Assembly: GCF_000187245.1 (NCBI RefSeq)
Contig: NC_027862.1
Coordinates: 682,001-746,000 of the forward strand
DNA length: 64,000 nucleotides
Source: Ogataea parapolymorpha DL-1
Taxonomy: Eukaryota > Ascomycota > Pichiomycetes > Pichiales > Pichiaceae
Direction: 5' to 3'
Within the stretch, counting starts at the first letter, position 1; each line of letters starts with the position of its first letter. The notes below the pieces were generated by a model. That model was not told the origin of the DNA. It ran no database searches and saw only the letters and a list, made by a program, of their open reading frames with translations. Shown here one piece after another: positions 1 through 9,589 of the stretch. The translations under genes were made by a program, and so were the position numbers.

Positions 1-103
1 CTGAAAATGGCTGATGTTTTCTAGACGGGGTAAATAATCTGAAAAATTATGTGATCTAAAATTTTTTTAAATTTTTTTTGAAAAAATTAAAACTATCTTC
101 ACT

Positions 104-2149
104 ATGGCTAAGGCGAAGAAGTCCACAAAAAAGTTCCAGGCGAAGAACCTGAAGAACACCATTGAGCAGCGGAAGAAGGTACAGAAGTACAATAAGCTTC
201 ACAAAAAGAAGGGGTCTTCTGGTCCTGCTCCCCAACCTGAGGACAAAAGAGATAAAGAGATTTTTGAGGATATGGATGTCGAAGAGTTTTTCGATGCCGA
301 CATAGAGGTCCCTAAACAGCCAACGTTAAAGAAACAAAAGGACGAAGAGAGCGAGGATGACAGCAGTTCTAGCGGCAGTGAGGCAGAATTTGACGAGCAA
401 GATTTGAAGGACCTGGAAAAAGACGATCCCGAGTTTTACAAGTACTTGCAGGAAAATGACAAGGATCTGTTGGATTTCAAGCCTATAAATCCACTTGAAG
501 CAATGAGCGATGATGAAGACGATGAAGATGTGGAACAAGAAGAAAAGAATGAGGTAGAGGAGGACAAAGAAGGCAACACTATCGAAGTGACAGTGGATAT
601 GATCAAACAATGGGAGGCCAACTTGAGGTCAGACCAGCCTACAATCAAAACTCTCAAAACAGTTGTCATTGCTTTCAAAGCTGCAGTTCACACTGGATCC
701 TCAGGAACGTATAAATACAGCGTTACAGACGAAAAAGCTTTCCACAAGCTGATGTTTCTCGCTTTGCAAGAACTGACTCTAAGTGTTCAGAAATTAGTGC
801 CATACAAAGTTTCGTCTCACGGGACAAGAAACTTGCCTTCGAACAAGAAAGTCGCTCAAATCAGCACCCTTCTCAAGTCTCATGCTGGTTCGCTGATATT
901 GCTCCTCAACGATATCACCAATACGGAGACAGCCACCTTGGTGCTGAAGTCTGTTCAAGAGCTGCTTCCATACTATGTTTCTCACAGAAAGCTCATCAAG
1001 GAGATGATGAACGCGGTGGTGAATGTTTGGAGCTCTTCTCAAGACGTGGAAACGCAAATAGCGGCATTTGCATTCCTCAATAACTCCAGCAGAGAATATC
1101 CGAAAGCCATTCTTGAGCTGGTTCTGAAAAGTACTTACTCCAGCTTCATTAAAAAATGCAGAAAGACCAACGTCCACACAATGCCTATGATCAACTTCCA
1201 GAAAAACTCGGCCGTGGAGCTTTTTGGAATTGACCAAACTCTCAGCTTCCAGGTTGGATTTGAATACATTCGTCAGCTGGCTATCCATTTGAGAAACAGC
1301 GTCAACAACACCACCAAGGACAGCTACAAGGCAATTTACAACTGGCAGTACTGTCACTCGCTAGATTTCTGGTCTAGAATGATTTCTGCCCATTGTCATC
1401 CAGAGACAGAAAAGGCTAATAAGAAAGAGACTCCTTTGCGGCAGTTAATCTATCCTCTGGTCCAGGTCACTTTGGGAGCTATCAGACTGCTACCAACAGC
1501 CCAGTTTTTCCCCTTGCGCTTCTACCTTATCAGATCGTTAATTAGATTATCCCAAAACACAGGCGTGTACATCCCACTCTTTCCACTAGTTGCAGAAGTG
1601 CTCAATTCTTCGGCTGTCACCAAGAAACCAAAACATGCTCACCTCCAGGCCGTTGCGTTTGATTACGTCATCAAGGTTCCTAAGCAGTACCTTGGGAGCA
1701 GAGTTTACCAGGAGGGACTCATTGAGCAGGTTGTTGAGCTGGCGGCCGAATTCTTTGTTTTGCACTGCAAGAGCATCGCTTTTCCAGAGCTGATCACCCC
1801 AGCTGTGATCTATTTGAGACGCTACATGAAGAGATCCACCAACATCAAGCTTGTGAAACAGCTGGGCGCCCTGGTGGACAAGCTCAACTCCAACGCCAAA
1901 TATATCGAGAAAGAGAGATCCAGCGTTGAGTTTGGACCTAACAATAGAGTTGAGGTTGGCATGTTTTTACACGAAGTTGATTGGCAAAAGACACCATTGG
2001 GAGCATACGTTGCCGTGCAGCGTGAGGTGAAAGAGACTCGTGAAAAGGCTTTGCGCGAATCTCTTGAGAGCGACGCCGATGGAGGAAGCAGTGGAAGCGA
2101 CGTGAGTGGTGCTGAAGAGGTCGACGTGGAGTCTGAAGAGGAAGAATAA
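104..2149 (+). CDS. NOC2: Nucleolar complex protein 2 (Noc2)
   Basis: A 681-residue protein matching the Noc2 family, which acts with Noc1 (nucleolus) and Noc3 (nucleoplasm) to move 66S pre-ribosomes through maturation and export. The N-terminus is strongly basic (KAKKSTKKFQAKN near residue 4), as expected for a nucleolar protein. It is followed by a long acidic region (about residues 50-155) and then a helical repeat-like body, the Noc2 domain, over roughly residues 300-620. The C-terminus ends in a Ser/Glu/Asp-rich tail. Length is close to the 710 residues of the S. cerevisiae protein. The first ATG follows an AT-rich leader, and no intron is needed. The upstream gene lies outside the window. 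Confidence 0.93.
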   Translation: MAKAKKSTKKFQAKNLKNTIEQRKKVQKYNKLHKKKGSSGPAPQPEDKRDKEIFEDMDVEEFFDADIEVPKQPTLKKQKDEESEDDSSSSGSEAEFDEQDLKDLEKDDPEFYKYLQENDKDLLDFKPINPLEAMSDDEDDEDVEQEEKNEVEEDKEGNTIEVTVDMIKQWEANLRSDQPTIKTLKTVVIAFKAAVHTGSSGTYKYSVTDEKAFHKLMFLALQELTLSVQKLVPYKVSSHGTRNLPSNKKVAQISTLLKSHAGSLILLLNDITNTETATLVLKSVQELLPYYVSHRKLIKEMMNAVVNVWSSSQDVETQIAAFAFLNNSSREYPKAILELVLKSTYSSFIKKCRKTNVHTMPMINFQKNSAVELFGIDQTLSFQVGFEYIRQLAIHLRNSVNNTTKDSYKAIYNWQYCHSLDFWSRMISAHCHPETEKANKKETPLRQLIYPLVQVTLGAIRLLPTAQFFPLRFYLIRSLIRLSQNTGVYIPLFPLVAEVLNSSAVTKKPKHAHLQAVAFDYVIKVPKQYLGSRVYQEGLIEQVVELAAEFFVLHCKSIAFPELITPAVIYLRRYMKRSTNIKLVKQLGALVDKLNSNAKYIEKERSSVEFGPNNRVEVGMFLHEVDWQKTPLGAYVAVQREVKETREKALRESLESDADGGSSGSDVSGAEEVDVESEEEE

Positions 2150-2276
2150 ATATTTTTGTATATTGGCAGCCGGCCACAGTTGTTAGTTTTCGTGACTGAT
2201 AGACGTAAAAATAATGCTTGAATAGATAACAGCCAAAAAAAAGATAAACCAATTAGGGAAAATAATAATCACGGGC

Positions 2277-3485
2277 ATGGTATCTCACTTAGTTTTGAGG
2301 TATTTGGTGGCCATCGTGTCCACCACCGCTGCACATTACAGCTCGGCATTTAAGGCAGACATGTCTTCGTGTCCTTCTGATATCCCGTTATCGTGCACAA
2401 ATTCCTCGCAAATTCCAGATACCTGTTGTTTTGAGTATCCCGGGGGAGTTTTGCTGCAAACGCAATTCTGGGACTACGATTATCCCACAGGCCCAGACGA
2501 TATGTTTACTTTGCATGGTTTGTGGCCCGACAATTGTGACGGCACATACAACCAATTCTGTGACAGTTCGCTGCAGATCTCCAATGCCGAGGAAGTCCTG
2601 ACCTCATTTGGCGAGGAACAATTACTAGAAAGAATGCATGAGGTTTGGAAGGACTACCAGGGCGACGACAATAATTTATGGGTCCACGAATTTAACAAGC
2701 ACGGCACCTGTTTGAGCACTATCAAACCCTCTTGCTACCAGAACTTCGAGACCAATAGAGAAGTGGTTGATTATTTCCGGAAGTCAGTTGAGCTGTTTGA
2801 GGGCTTGCCCACCTACAGATGGCTTGAGGCTGCTGGAATCACGCCTTCGGACTCCCACACTTACTCCAAACAGCAGATTGACGAGGCACTCAAGTCCAGG
2901 TTCGGCAAGGAGGTCTACTTCAAATGTGACAGAAACCATGCCCTAAACGAAGTGTGGTATTTCCATCACTTACGTGGCTCCATCCCCCACGGCAACTACG
3001 TTCCAATTGATGCTCTTATCTCCTCAAACTGCCCGGCTTTCGGCATCAAGTTTCCTCTGAAGAAGGCCCCGTCTACATCTACTAACACCGCCACAGGAAC
3101 TGAAACCTCAGCCACGAGCACGGCCACACCGACCGGCAACGGGGGCTACCTCAAGCTCGAGAATCAGGCTGGTTGTCTGATCAGCAATGGCAAATGGTTT
3201 GCCTCGGGTACATGCGCCACGTATAAGCTGTCCAAGGCAAGTTTCGGTGGCTACCAGCTTACATCGTCAAAGGGCGTCTGTGGTATCGATTCCGATGGCT
3301 ACTTTGCTTGTGGTCGAGGAGTCACTGCTGCGCAATTCGACTACGACTCATCCTCGGGATATGTCACCTATGGAGGCCAATCAGGATGGTCTGCTGATAG
3401 GGTGCCGTCTCGGAACGTGCAGGTCCCTATTATGCCTGGCTCTGGTCGAAATGTCAACTTTAGCTTGATTTACGAGACCAGATAA
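2277..3485 (+). CDS. RNY1: Secreted/vacuolar T2-family ribonuclease
   Basis: A 402-residue RNase T2 family enzyme, which cleaves RNA through a 2',3'-cyclic phosphate in the secretory pathway or vacuole. The N-terminus has a hydrophobic signal peptide (residues 4-19). Both conserved catalytic boxes are present: HGLWP with His80, and WVHEFNKHGTC with Glu138 and His142. Many cysteines fit the family disulfide pattern. After the catalytic domain (to about residue 260) there is a Thr/Ser-rich linker and a C-terminal domain of about 115 residues, as in fungal Rny1, where it is thought to bind wall or membrane. Rny1 is known for tRNA cleavage in oxidative stress and rRNA turnover in autophagy; that role is inferred here from the family. 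Confidence 0.92.
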   Translation: MVSHLVLRYLVAIVSTTAAHYSSAFKADMSSCPSDIPLSCTNSSQIPDTCCFEYPGGVLLQTQFWDYDYPTGPDDMFTLHGLWPDNCDGTYNQFCDSSLQISNAEEVLTSFGEEQLLERMHEVWKDYQGDDNNLWVHEFNKHGTCLSTIKPSCYQNFETNREVVDYFRKSVELFEGLPTYRWLEAAGITPSDSHTYSKQQIDEALKSRFGKEVYFKCDRNHALNEVWYFHHLRGSIPHGNYVPIDALISSNCPAFGIKFPLKKAPSTSTNTATGTETSATSTATPTGNGGYLKLENQAGCLISNGKWFASGTCATYKLSKASFGGYQLTSSKGVCGIDSDGYFACGRGVTAAQFDYDSSSGYVTYGGQSGWSADRVPSRNVQVPIMPGSGRNVNFSLIYETR

Positions 3486-3561
3486 AAAAATTATCCAATA
3501 GATTTTATACATAGTAAGCAAAAGAGATAATCCTGATTTATTGCTGATTTGCAAATTTGAC

Positions 3562-4437
3562 ATGTCTTCGCTACGTCCGGTGTCTCCAGAACCGATCTCC
3601 GGGGACGAAATCCCGATAGGAATTCCGGCGACTCCATCATCCAACAGACTAAGTCTCAAAGTCGTGCGGACTCTAGCAGTTCTCCAAAAGTACTCTACTA
3701 TTCCAATGGGTCTCTTTACAGTGATCCATCTATCAGGCGTCGTCCTTGCTCCACCTATTGCTGGAATTGATGTTGCCGAGCAGGTGATATCCATGGGCCG
3801 TGAACTATACCAAACGGGATCCTCAGAAACTATTCTGCTTGCGTCAGCTTGCGTTCATGTCCTGAGTGGCATAGCTCTGCAATTTGCCAAAAAGTGGGAC
3901 AACTACGTGAAGTATGGCGGGTTGCGGAAGAAAACGTCGCCGGCAATTTCGTCCGCGAAAGAGGCAGAGATTGATAAAAGCAGCGGGCTTGGAGGAATCA
4001 CATATTTATTGGGTCTCGGACCTAGACCTTCGTTAAGCTTCAGGATGCTAGGACTGACGCCTCTGCGGTTCTCTGGCTATTTATTACTTCCATTGATGAC
4101 GCTTCACGTTTTGCACCAACGAATTGGGCCATTAGCAGTGGATGGAGACTCGTCCATGGTGGATCTATCCTACATTGCTTGGGCCGTCGCACAAAGCCCA
4201 TTCATCAGAGCTACGGGTCTTCTTACCTTGGTGGGAGTAACATCCTACCATATTCTCGCTGGAGCACTGCATTACCTGCGGTGGTTTAGCCGAAGAGCCC
4301 GCAAGAATGCGTATGGTATAATATTCTTCAACACGACCCTGGCGGCCCTCAGTGTGCTAAGCATTTCCAAAATCGACCTACCTTCCGGCTCTACCGCCCG
4401 CAAATTCGCTGCCTATGTGAGCCATTTTGGCATCTAA
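3562..4437 (+). CDS. MCP1: Mcp1-like mitochondrial membrane protein (DUF1691)
   Basis: A 291-residue multi-spanning membrane protein resembling S. cerevisiae Mcp1, an outer mitochondrial membrane protein whose overexpression suppresses loss of the ER-mitochondria tether ERMES and which recruits Vps13. About five hydrophobic helices are visible, several carrying histidines (VIHLSG, HVLSGIAL, LHVLHQRIG, SYHILAGALHYL), consistent with the heme-binding-like four-helix fold described for DUF1691. The open frame begins at a TTG seven codons earlier; the ATG at 3562 is the first usable start. It converges on the ribonucleotide reductase gene with only 19 bp between stop codons. Confidence 0.75.
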   Translation: MSSLRPVSPEPISGDEIPIGIPATPSSNRLSLKVVRTLAVLQKYSTIPMGLFTVIHLSGVVLAPPIAGIDVAEQVISMGRELYQTGSSETILLASACVHVLSGIALQFAKKWDNYVKYGGLRKKTSPAISSAKEAEIDKSSGLGGITYLLGLGPRPSLSFRMLGLTPLRFSGYLLLPLMTLHVLHQRIGPLAVDGDSSMVDLSYIAWAVAQSPFIRATGLLTLVGVTSYHILAGALHYLRWFSRRARKNAYGIIFFNTTLAALSVLSISKIDLPSGSTARKFAAYVSHFGI

Positions 4438-4456
4438 TTGATGACTATTTACAGTA

Positions 4457-6907
4457 TTAACTCGAGCAAGCGTCGCAAGTCTCTGGATCTCCAACCTTGC
4501 AAGCAAGAACATTATCTTTATCATAAATGTTGTAACCTTCGGTGACCTCGTTCCCGTTCGATTTGCGTCTTTTGGTAGTATCCCTAGACTCTGAGATACT
4601 TCTTTTGAACCTAGAGGGGGTGACAGTGAATTTGATAGCAGATGCGGCAGCTTGGGTTCGCAAATAATATATGCCTGTTTTCAACCCTTTCTTCCATGCA
4701 TAAAAGTGCATGCTTGTCAGTTTGGACATGGTCGGATTCCGCATGAATAGGTTCATGCTCTGGGACTGATCAATGAACGGAGCACGGTCTGCAGCCATAT
4801 CTATAAGTGCCCGTTGCTGAATTTCCCAAACCGTTTTATATATTTCCTTGGTGTCGGCAGGAATGCTTTCGATGGCTTGGACGGATCCTTCCATTCGAAG
4901 GATTTCGTTTTTCATTTCTGGGCCCCACAGACCCAGATCCACGAGATCGTCGATCAAGTACCTGTTCACAACCTGGAACTCTCCCGATAAAACTCTTCTT
5001 GAATACATGTTTGAGGTGATCGGCTCAAAACATTCCGTAAAGCCAAAGATCTGCGATGTCGAGGCGGTAGGCATTAGCGCAACCAATAGGGAATTTCTGA
5101 CACCATTACGATGAATTTTAGCTTTCAAACCTTCCCAGTCCCACATATCACTTGGTTTAGCATTCCAAAAATCGTACTGCAAGACTCCTTTTGAGATTGG
5201 AGATCCGGCATAGGAATCGTACGGCCCGTATATCTCGGCCAGCTCTGCTGAGGTTTCTAAAGCTGCATGGTAGATTGTTTCAAATATGAGAATGTTTAGT
5301 TTCCGGCTCTCTGGAGAACCAAACGGCATTCGCAGCTTGAAAAATACATCAGCCAGACCCTGCACACCAATAGCAATTGGCCTGTGTCTTTTGTTTGAAA
5401 CCTCAGCTTCCGGCAAAGGATAAGACCCCACGTCAATCACCGTATCCAAATTCCGAGCCAGAGTCTTACAGACATCATGGAGGAATTTAAAATCAAACTT
5501 CCTTTCTCCCTTGTTATCGTGTACAAAAGAAGGAAGTGCCAAAGAGCCTAGATTGCAGACCGCTGTCTCTTCATTGGATGAATATTCAACGATTTCACAA
5601 CAGAGATTGGACGACTTGATGGTACCCAAATTTTGCTGGTTAGACTTTTTATTGCAGGCGTCCTTGTACAGCAGGAAAGGGTTCCCTGTTTCCGTCTGAG
5701 CAACTAATATCGCATGCCATAGTTTCTGGGCTCTCACTTTACGGATATAACGACCCTCACGTTCATACCTGTTGTAAAGCTTGACGAATTCATCTCCATA
5801 AGAGTCACTGAGTCCAGGCGATTGATCCTCGGAAAAAAGGCACCACTCTTGATCTTTCTCGACCTTCTCCATAAACAAATCTGGTATCCACAGAGCATAA
5901 AACAAATCTCTTGCGCGCGTTTCTTCCTTTCCATGGTTTTTCCTCAAGTCCAAAAACTCAAACACGTCCGCATGCCACGGCTCTAAATACATGCAAAAAG
6001 CGCCTGGTCGTTTATTTCCACCTTGGTCCACATACTTTGCGGTGCTGTTGAAGACTTGAACCATAGGCACAAGTCCGTTGGATGTACCATTAGTTCCAGA
6101 AATGTAAGAGCCGGCAGCACGGATGTTTGAAACGTGTATTCCAATTCCACCAGCTGCTTTAGAAATCAGGGCGGACTTGTGAATTGTTCTGAAGATGCCA
6201 TTTATAGAGTCCCCATCCATTGCGAGAAGAAAACAGGAGGATAGATTAGGCGTTTCGGTACCGGCGTTGAACAGCGTAGGCGAAGCATGGATGAAGTATT
6301 TTTGGGACATAAGTCTGTATGTTTCAAGAACCCGTTCTATATTACCTTTGTGTATCCCGACGGCCACTCTCATAAACAAATACTGAGGAGTCTCGCATGG
6401 TCTTCCATCCATTTTCAGCAAATATGATCTTTCCATAGTTCGGAAGCCAAAGTAGTCCAGCTCCAAGTCTCTATCAAAATCGATGGCTTTATTCAATACA
6501 TCAGCATGTTTGTTCACAATTTCATGGACATCTGCTGCAATGAGAGATTTGAAACTTCGATACTGCGAGGGACGATATTGTCTCATTCGGTTCACATTTT
6601 CTGAGAAACTACCACATACTTGCTTTTGCAAATGACGAACTAGCACTCTTGCTGCCAGGTAGGAATGATCGTAGTGGACTGTAGTCAGGGAAGCACTCAC
6701 TTCTGCTGTCAAGTCGAGCAGTTCTTGAACAGTGAGGCTTTCGGGGAGACCACTGACGACTTTATCAAGAATCACATCAATGCTGACAAACTCGGTATTT
6801 AGTCCTTGTGCAAGGGACAACAAGTGATTTCGCAATATGTCTCTGCTAAAAACAGACTCCTTCCCACTCTTCGAGTCTTTAACGATTGTCTTTGTGTCTG
6901 CTGTCAT
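4457..6907 (-). CDS. Divergent ribonucleotide reductase large subunit
   Basis: An 816-residue class Ia ribonucleotide reductase R1 chain, which reduces ribonucleoside diphosphates to deoxy forms with the Rnr2/Rnr4 small subunits. All catalytic elements are visible: Cys225 (NLSSCFL), the Asn434/Cys436/Glu438 set (NLCCEIVEY), Cys451 (AVCNLGS), the MPTASTSQIFG phosphate loop, and a C-terminal CxxC (Cys811/Cys814). The N-terminal ATP-cone is unusual: the KRDGR nucleotide motif is missing and Leu64 aligns with Asp57 of yeast Rnr1, the dATP-feedback residue. This makes it a divergent paralogue rather than a standard RNR1, so I give no symbol. The frame extends to an upstream TTG, and I chose the ATG at 6907. 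No MluI box was seen in its upstream region. Confidence 0.93.
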   Translation of the reverse strand: MTADTKTIVKDSKSGKESVFSRDILRNHLLSLAQGLNTEFVSIDVILDKVVSGLPESLTVQELLDLTAEVSASLTTVHYDHSYLAARVLVRHLQKQVCGSFSENVNRMRQYRPSQYRSFKSLIAADVHEIVNKHADVLNKAIDFDRDLELDYFGFRTMERSYLLKMDGRPCETPQYLFMRVAVGIHKGNIERVLETYRLMSQKYFIHASPTLFNAGTETPNLSSCFLLAMDGDSINGIFRTIHKSALISKAAGGIGIHVSNIRAAGSYISGTNGTSNGLVPMVQVFNSTAKYVDQGGNKRPGAFCMYLEPWHADVFEFLDLRKNHGKEETRARDLFYALWIPDLFMEKVEKDQEWCLFSEDQSPGLSDSYGDEFVKLYNRYEREGRYIRKVRAQKLWHAILVAQTETGNPFLLYKDACNKKSNQQNLGTIKSSNLCCEIVEYSSNEETAVCNLGSLALPSFVHDNKGERKFDFKFLHDVCKTLARNLDTVIDVGSYPLPEAEVSNKRHRPIAIGVQGLADVFFKLRMPFGSPESRKLNILIFETIYHAALETSAELAEIYGPYDSYAGSPISKGVLQYDFWNAKPSDMWDWEGLKAKIHRNGVRNSLLVALMPTASTSQIFGFTECFEPITSNMYSRRVLSGEFQVVNRYLIDDLVDLGLWGPEMKNEILRMEGSVQAIESIPADTKEIYKTVWEIQQRALIDMAADRAPFIDQSQSMNLFMRNPTMSKLTSMHFYAWKKGLKTGIYYLRTQAAASAIKFTVTPSRFKRSISESRDTTKRRKSNGNEVTEGYNIYDKDNVLACKVGDPETCDACSS

Positions 6908-7050
6908 AGCTTTCGACCCATGTGCAGGACAAAACAATGCTCTTTGCCCTTTAACTGTTTTCTAACGAAAAAAATATGCACCTAATATGATTTCTTCTTT
7001 AAGCATACGAGTGGAACAAAAAAAACACTACATCCGTACACCATCTCAGA

Positions 7051-8382
7051 TTAGGTACGAGCTATGCAATAAGTTAGTATCCACTTGGCGTTGGTGAGGA
7101 GATAGCGACATGCAGAGGTCCACTCCTCGTTGGAACTGCGTGCAGATGGTTTGATGGGATAACCGGCAACTTTGTCTTCCGCCATTTTGTAGGGCAAGTC
7201 ATTCGACTCGTCTAGCTGTTTAAGCTTGCGACCAATTTGTGAGACTATGTCTACCAGGGCAACCATTCCTGCATCCAGCTGGTTATGGGTGAAAATCTTT
7301 CCAATGGAGAATTCTCCGTTGCTAAACAAATCCAGTGTTTGCTTAGATATTGATCCATTTCGGTCTTTCCTGTATTTTTCAATCCGCGACGTAGATCCCA
7401 TTGGAATAATGCGGTATCCGTCCAACTGAAAATCCAATATGCGCACTACGGTGGCCAACAAAAGCGCAAGTTGGCCCAAAGCGGCGTTGATCTCGTGCCA
7501 GGATACTTTGACGTTATCGAGGTTTCCGAGTCGAAGGCCGTTTATGGTGCCAAACTGATCGTCATGTGAAATCATGAAAACGTCGTTGAACACGTTGGTT
7601 TTGCGCAAGGAGTCTAATCGGTTTAGATTATACTCGTATGAAGCTTTGATGCGCTCTCGCTCGTTCACAAATTCAATCAGCTCGAGATCGTACGCGTTCT
7701 TTTGTAGGCAGAATTCCTTCTCCTGGTTCTCTAAATCCTCCAGTTCCTGTTCAACTTCTACTAATTGCTGCGTCAATTGTTCCTCTTCCTTCTCTGCCTT
7801 TTCCAGCTCTTCAAGCAGTTTAGTCTCCTCTTCCTTTAGGAGTGCCAGTTCGCTCAAAGAGTCTTGGGCCTTCTTTCTATTTGGGCCGCTCTGTGCTGTG
7901 AGTTTCTTGAGAAATTGCACGTATGTGTCTTTTTCCTTTGTCATCTGCTCAAATTGCTGCTTCAGCTCGTCTATCAATGTAGATGCACAGTCTGTACAGA
8001 CCGGATAGTCAATCTCGTACTTGGAGGAGAGAATGCTGAAGATGTTGTCTAAAGACGCCACTCGCTCGCTGACCGACACTTTATCCATTGAGGGCTGTTT
8101 TTTATCTTCCAAAATCACAAACGACCCATCGTCAATGTGCAAGGCCTCAGATCCCTTGCTGGAAACGAGTGGCTTACTACCACTGGTTTTTGAGGCCTCT
8201 TCAAACAATGTGACCCGTTCTGCAGGAAGAATAGGATACTCATCTAAATCCTTCGGATGGTCTTCATTCGGCCGTTGGCCATAGCTCAGTGTAAGCAAAT
8301 GCTTTTGTGCATTGCTCAAGCCTTGCAAAGAGTCATCAATGACCAACAGGAGCTTGCACCGTTGACATGTATATTGAGCCAT
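7051..8382 (-). CDS. ATG6: Beclin-1 family autophagy/VPS protein Atg6/Vps30
   Basis: A 443-residue Beclin family protein, a subunit of the Vps34 phosphatidylinositol 3-kinase complexes I (autophagy) and II (vacuolar sorting). Two CxxC pairs are visible, Cys6/Cys9 at the extreme N-terminus and Cys129/Cys132, as in other fungal Atg6 proteins. A long Glu/Lys-rich coiled coil spans about residues 135-260. The C-terminal evolutionarily conserved domain starts near residue 262 (TNVFNDVFMI, FGTINGLRLG). Length is shorter than the 557 residues of S. cerevisiae Vps30, mostly in the N-terminal linker. The frame opens at a GTG 27 codons upstream, but the first ATG, at 8382, begins the conserved MAQYTCQRCK. 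GET3 ends 83 bp upstream on the same strand. Confidence 0.93.
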   Translation of the reverse strand: MAQYTCQRCKLLLVIDDSLQGLSNAQKHLLTLSYGQRPNEDHPKDLDEYPILPAERVTLFEEASKTSGSKPLVSSKGSEALHIDDGSFVILEDKKQPSMDKVSVSERVASLDNIFSILSSKYEIDYPVCTDCASTLIDELKQQFEQMTKEKDTYVQFLKKLTAQSGPNRKKAQDSLSELALLKEEETKLLEELEKAEKEEEQLTQQLVEVEQELEDLENQEKEFCLQKNAYDLELIEFVNERERIKASYEYNLNRLDSLRKTNVFNDVFMISHDDQFGTINGLRLGNLDNVKVSWHEINAALGQLALLLATVVRILDFQLDGYRIIPMGSTSRIEKYRKDRNGSISKQTLDLFSNGEFSIGKIFTHNQLDAGMVALVDIVSQIGRKLKQLDESNDLPYKMAEDKVAGYPIKPSARSSNEEWTSACRYLLTNAKWILTYCIART

Positions 8383-8465
8383 AATAAACGAATAAGTAAT
8401 TGCACAGCCGTCTTTTTCTCGACTGATATATGGTAGCACTCTTATTAGCAATCTATATATCACCT

Positions 8466-9494
8466 CTATCTCTCTTCCAACGAAAAAACAACATCCTTGT
8501 GGGCCTTAGGATCGTATGGTTCAATTAGAAACTTGGAAAACAGCTTCAAGTTATGAACACCACGGATCTCATTACCCAGTAGAGGCATCTTGACAAGATG
8601 GTAGTCCTCATAGAGCTCGTCCATCTGGTCGAGGTACTTGCGTTGCATCTTCCATCTGGACTGACAACGCTTGCATTGATCGTCATCTGCGAACAACAAC
8701 TGGTTCACCACAATCGAGTTGACGTCCATATGGTATTTGGTCAAATCTTGAATGAGTCTTTCAGTCTCATATAGCGACAAAAACTCCGAGATACACACAC
8801 AGACAAATGTAGTGAGGTCAGGATCCTGGAATTGCTTGTTCACCTCAGTCACCTGCGTCTTGATCTCGGCTAGCTTGTTGAACATTTCAGTCTTTTGGTC
8901 TCCACCCATCATGTTGAGTAGCGGTCCTAATCTCCCACTGATTTCGTTAAATTTACCCAGTAATTTTTCCAATGTGGATGGCAGTTGCAGGAACCTCAAC
9001 GTGTGTCCAGTAGGAGCAGTATCAAAAACAATAGTGTCGTACTTGATCACCGACGAATCTTCGTTTTTCTGATTCTTGATATGCTTCAGGACCTCCATGA
9101 ATGAGAACGCCTCGTCAATACCTGGAATAGAGCCTGTGACTTCGCTCATCATGCCATTCAGTGGATCGTTCTGGTCCATACCAGAACCGTTGTTGGCAAT
9201 GAATTCCTCCAATGATGAAGACGGATCGATCTCCATGCACGACAGATTAGAGATACCATCCACAACTCTGGCGTCCTTGCCAAACTTTTGATCGAACGCG
9301 TCAGACAAGTTGTGGGCAGGATCGGTCGAAATAAGCAGGTAGTTCTTGGCTGGATTATGGAGGGCAAGTTGGATGGCAATGGACGAGGATGTCGTCGTTT
9401 TACCGACACCTCCCTTTCCACCGACGAAAATCCATTTCAGACTTTCGTGGGTCACTATATCTTTAAGGCTTGGTTCGACTTCGAAATCAGACAT
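8466..9494 (-). CDS. GET3: Guided-entry ATPase Get3
   Basis: A 342-residue ArsA/Get3 ATPase that carries tail-anchored proteins from the Sgt2-Get4-Get5 complex to the Get1/Get2 receptor at the ER. The deviant P-loop GGKGGVGKT is at residues 25-33. The switch I region [12 protein letters not shown], the switch II region [11 protein letters not shown], and a zinc-binding CxxC (Cys274/Cys277) that forms the dimer interface are all present. Length is nearly that of the S. cerevisiae protein (354). The single-domain form without tandem duplication separates it from bacterial ArsA. Translation starts at the first ATG. Confidence 0.96.
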   Translation of the reverse strand: MSDFEVEPSLKDIVTHESLKWIFVGGKGGVGKTTTSSSIAIQLALHNPAKNYLLISTDPAHNLSDAFDQKFGKDARVVDGISNLSCMEIDPSSSLEEFIANNGSGMDQNDPLNGMMSEVTGSIPGIDEAFSFMEVLKHIKNQKNEDSSVIKYDTIVFDTAPTGHTLRFLQLPSTLEKLLGKFNEISGRLGPLLNMMGGDQKTEMFNKLAEIKTQVTEVNKQFQDPDLTTFVCVCISEFLSLYETERLIQDLTKYHMDVNSIVVNQLLFADDDQCKRCQSRWKMQRKYLDQMDELYEDYHLVKMPLLGNEIRGVHNLKLFSKFLIEPYDPKAHKDVVFSLEER

Positions 9495-9589
9495 GGATGG
9501 AAATTTAAAGAATAAATAAAAATTACTGTATTTTTGGGCTTTAGTTTAATTTGTTAGCCAGAAGCTGAAGGGTATTTATTATGCAATTA

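Noticed and set aside
794..1357. 187-codon minus-strand open frame inside NOC2
   Set aside because: Shadow of the well-supported plus-strand gene; no recognisable domain.
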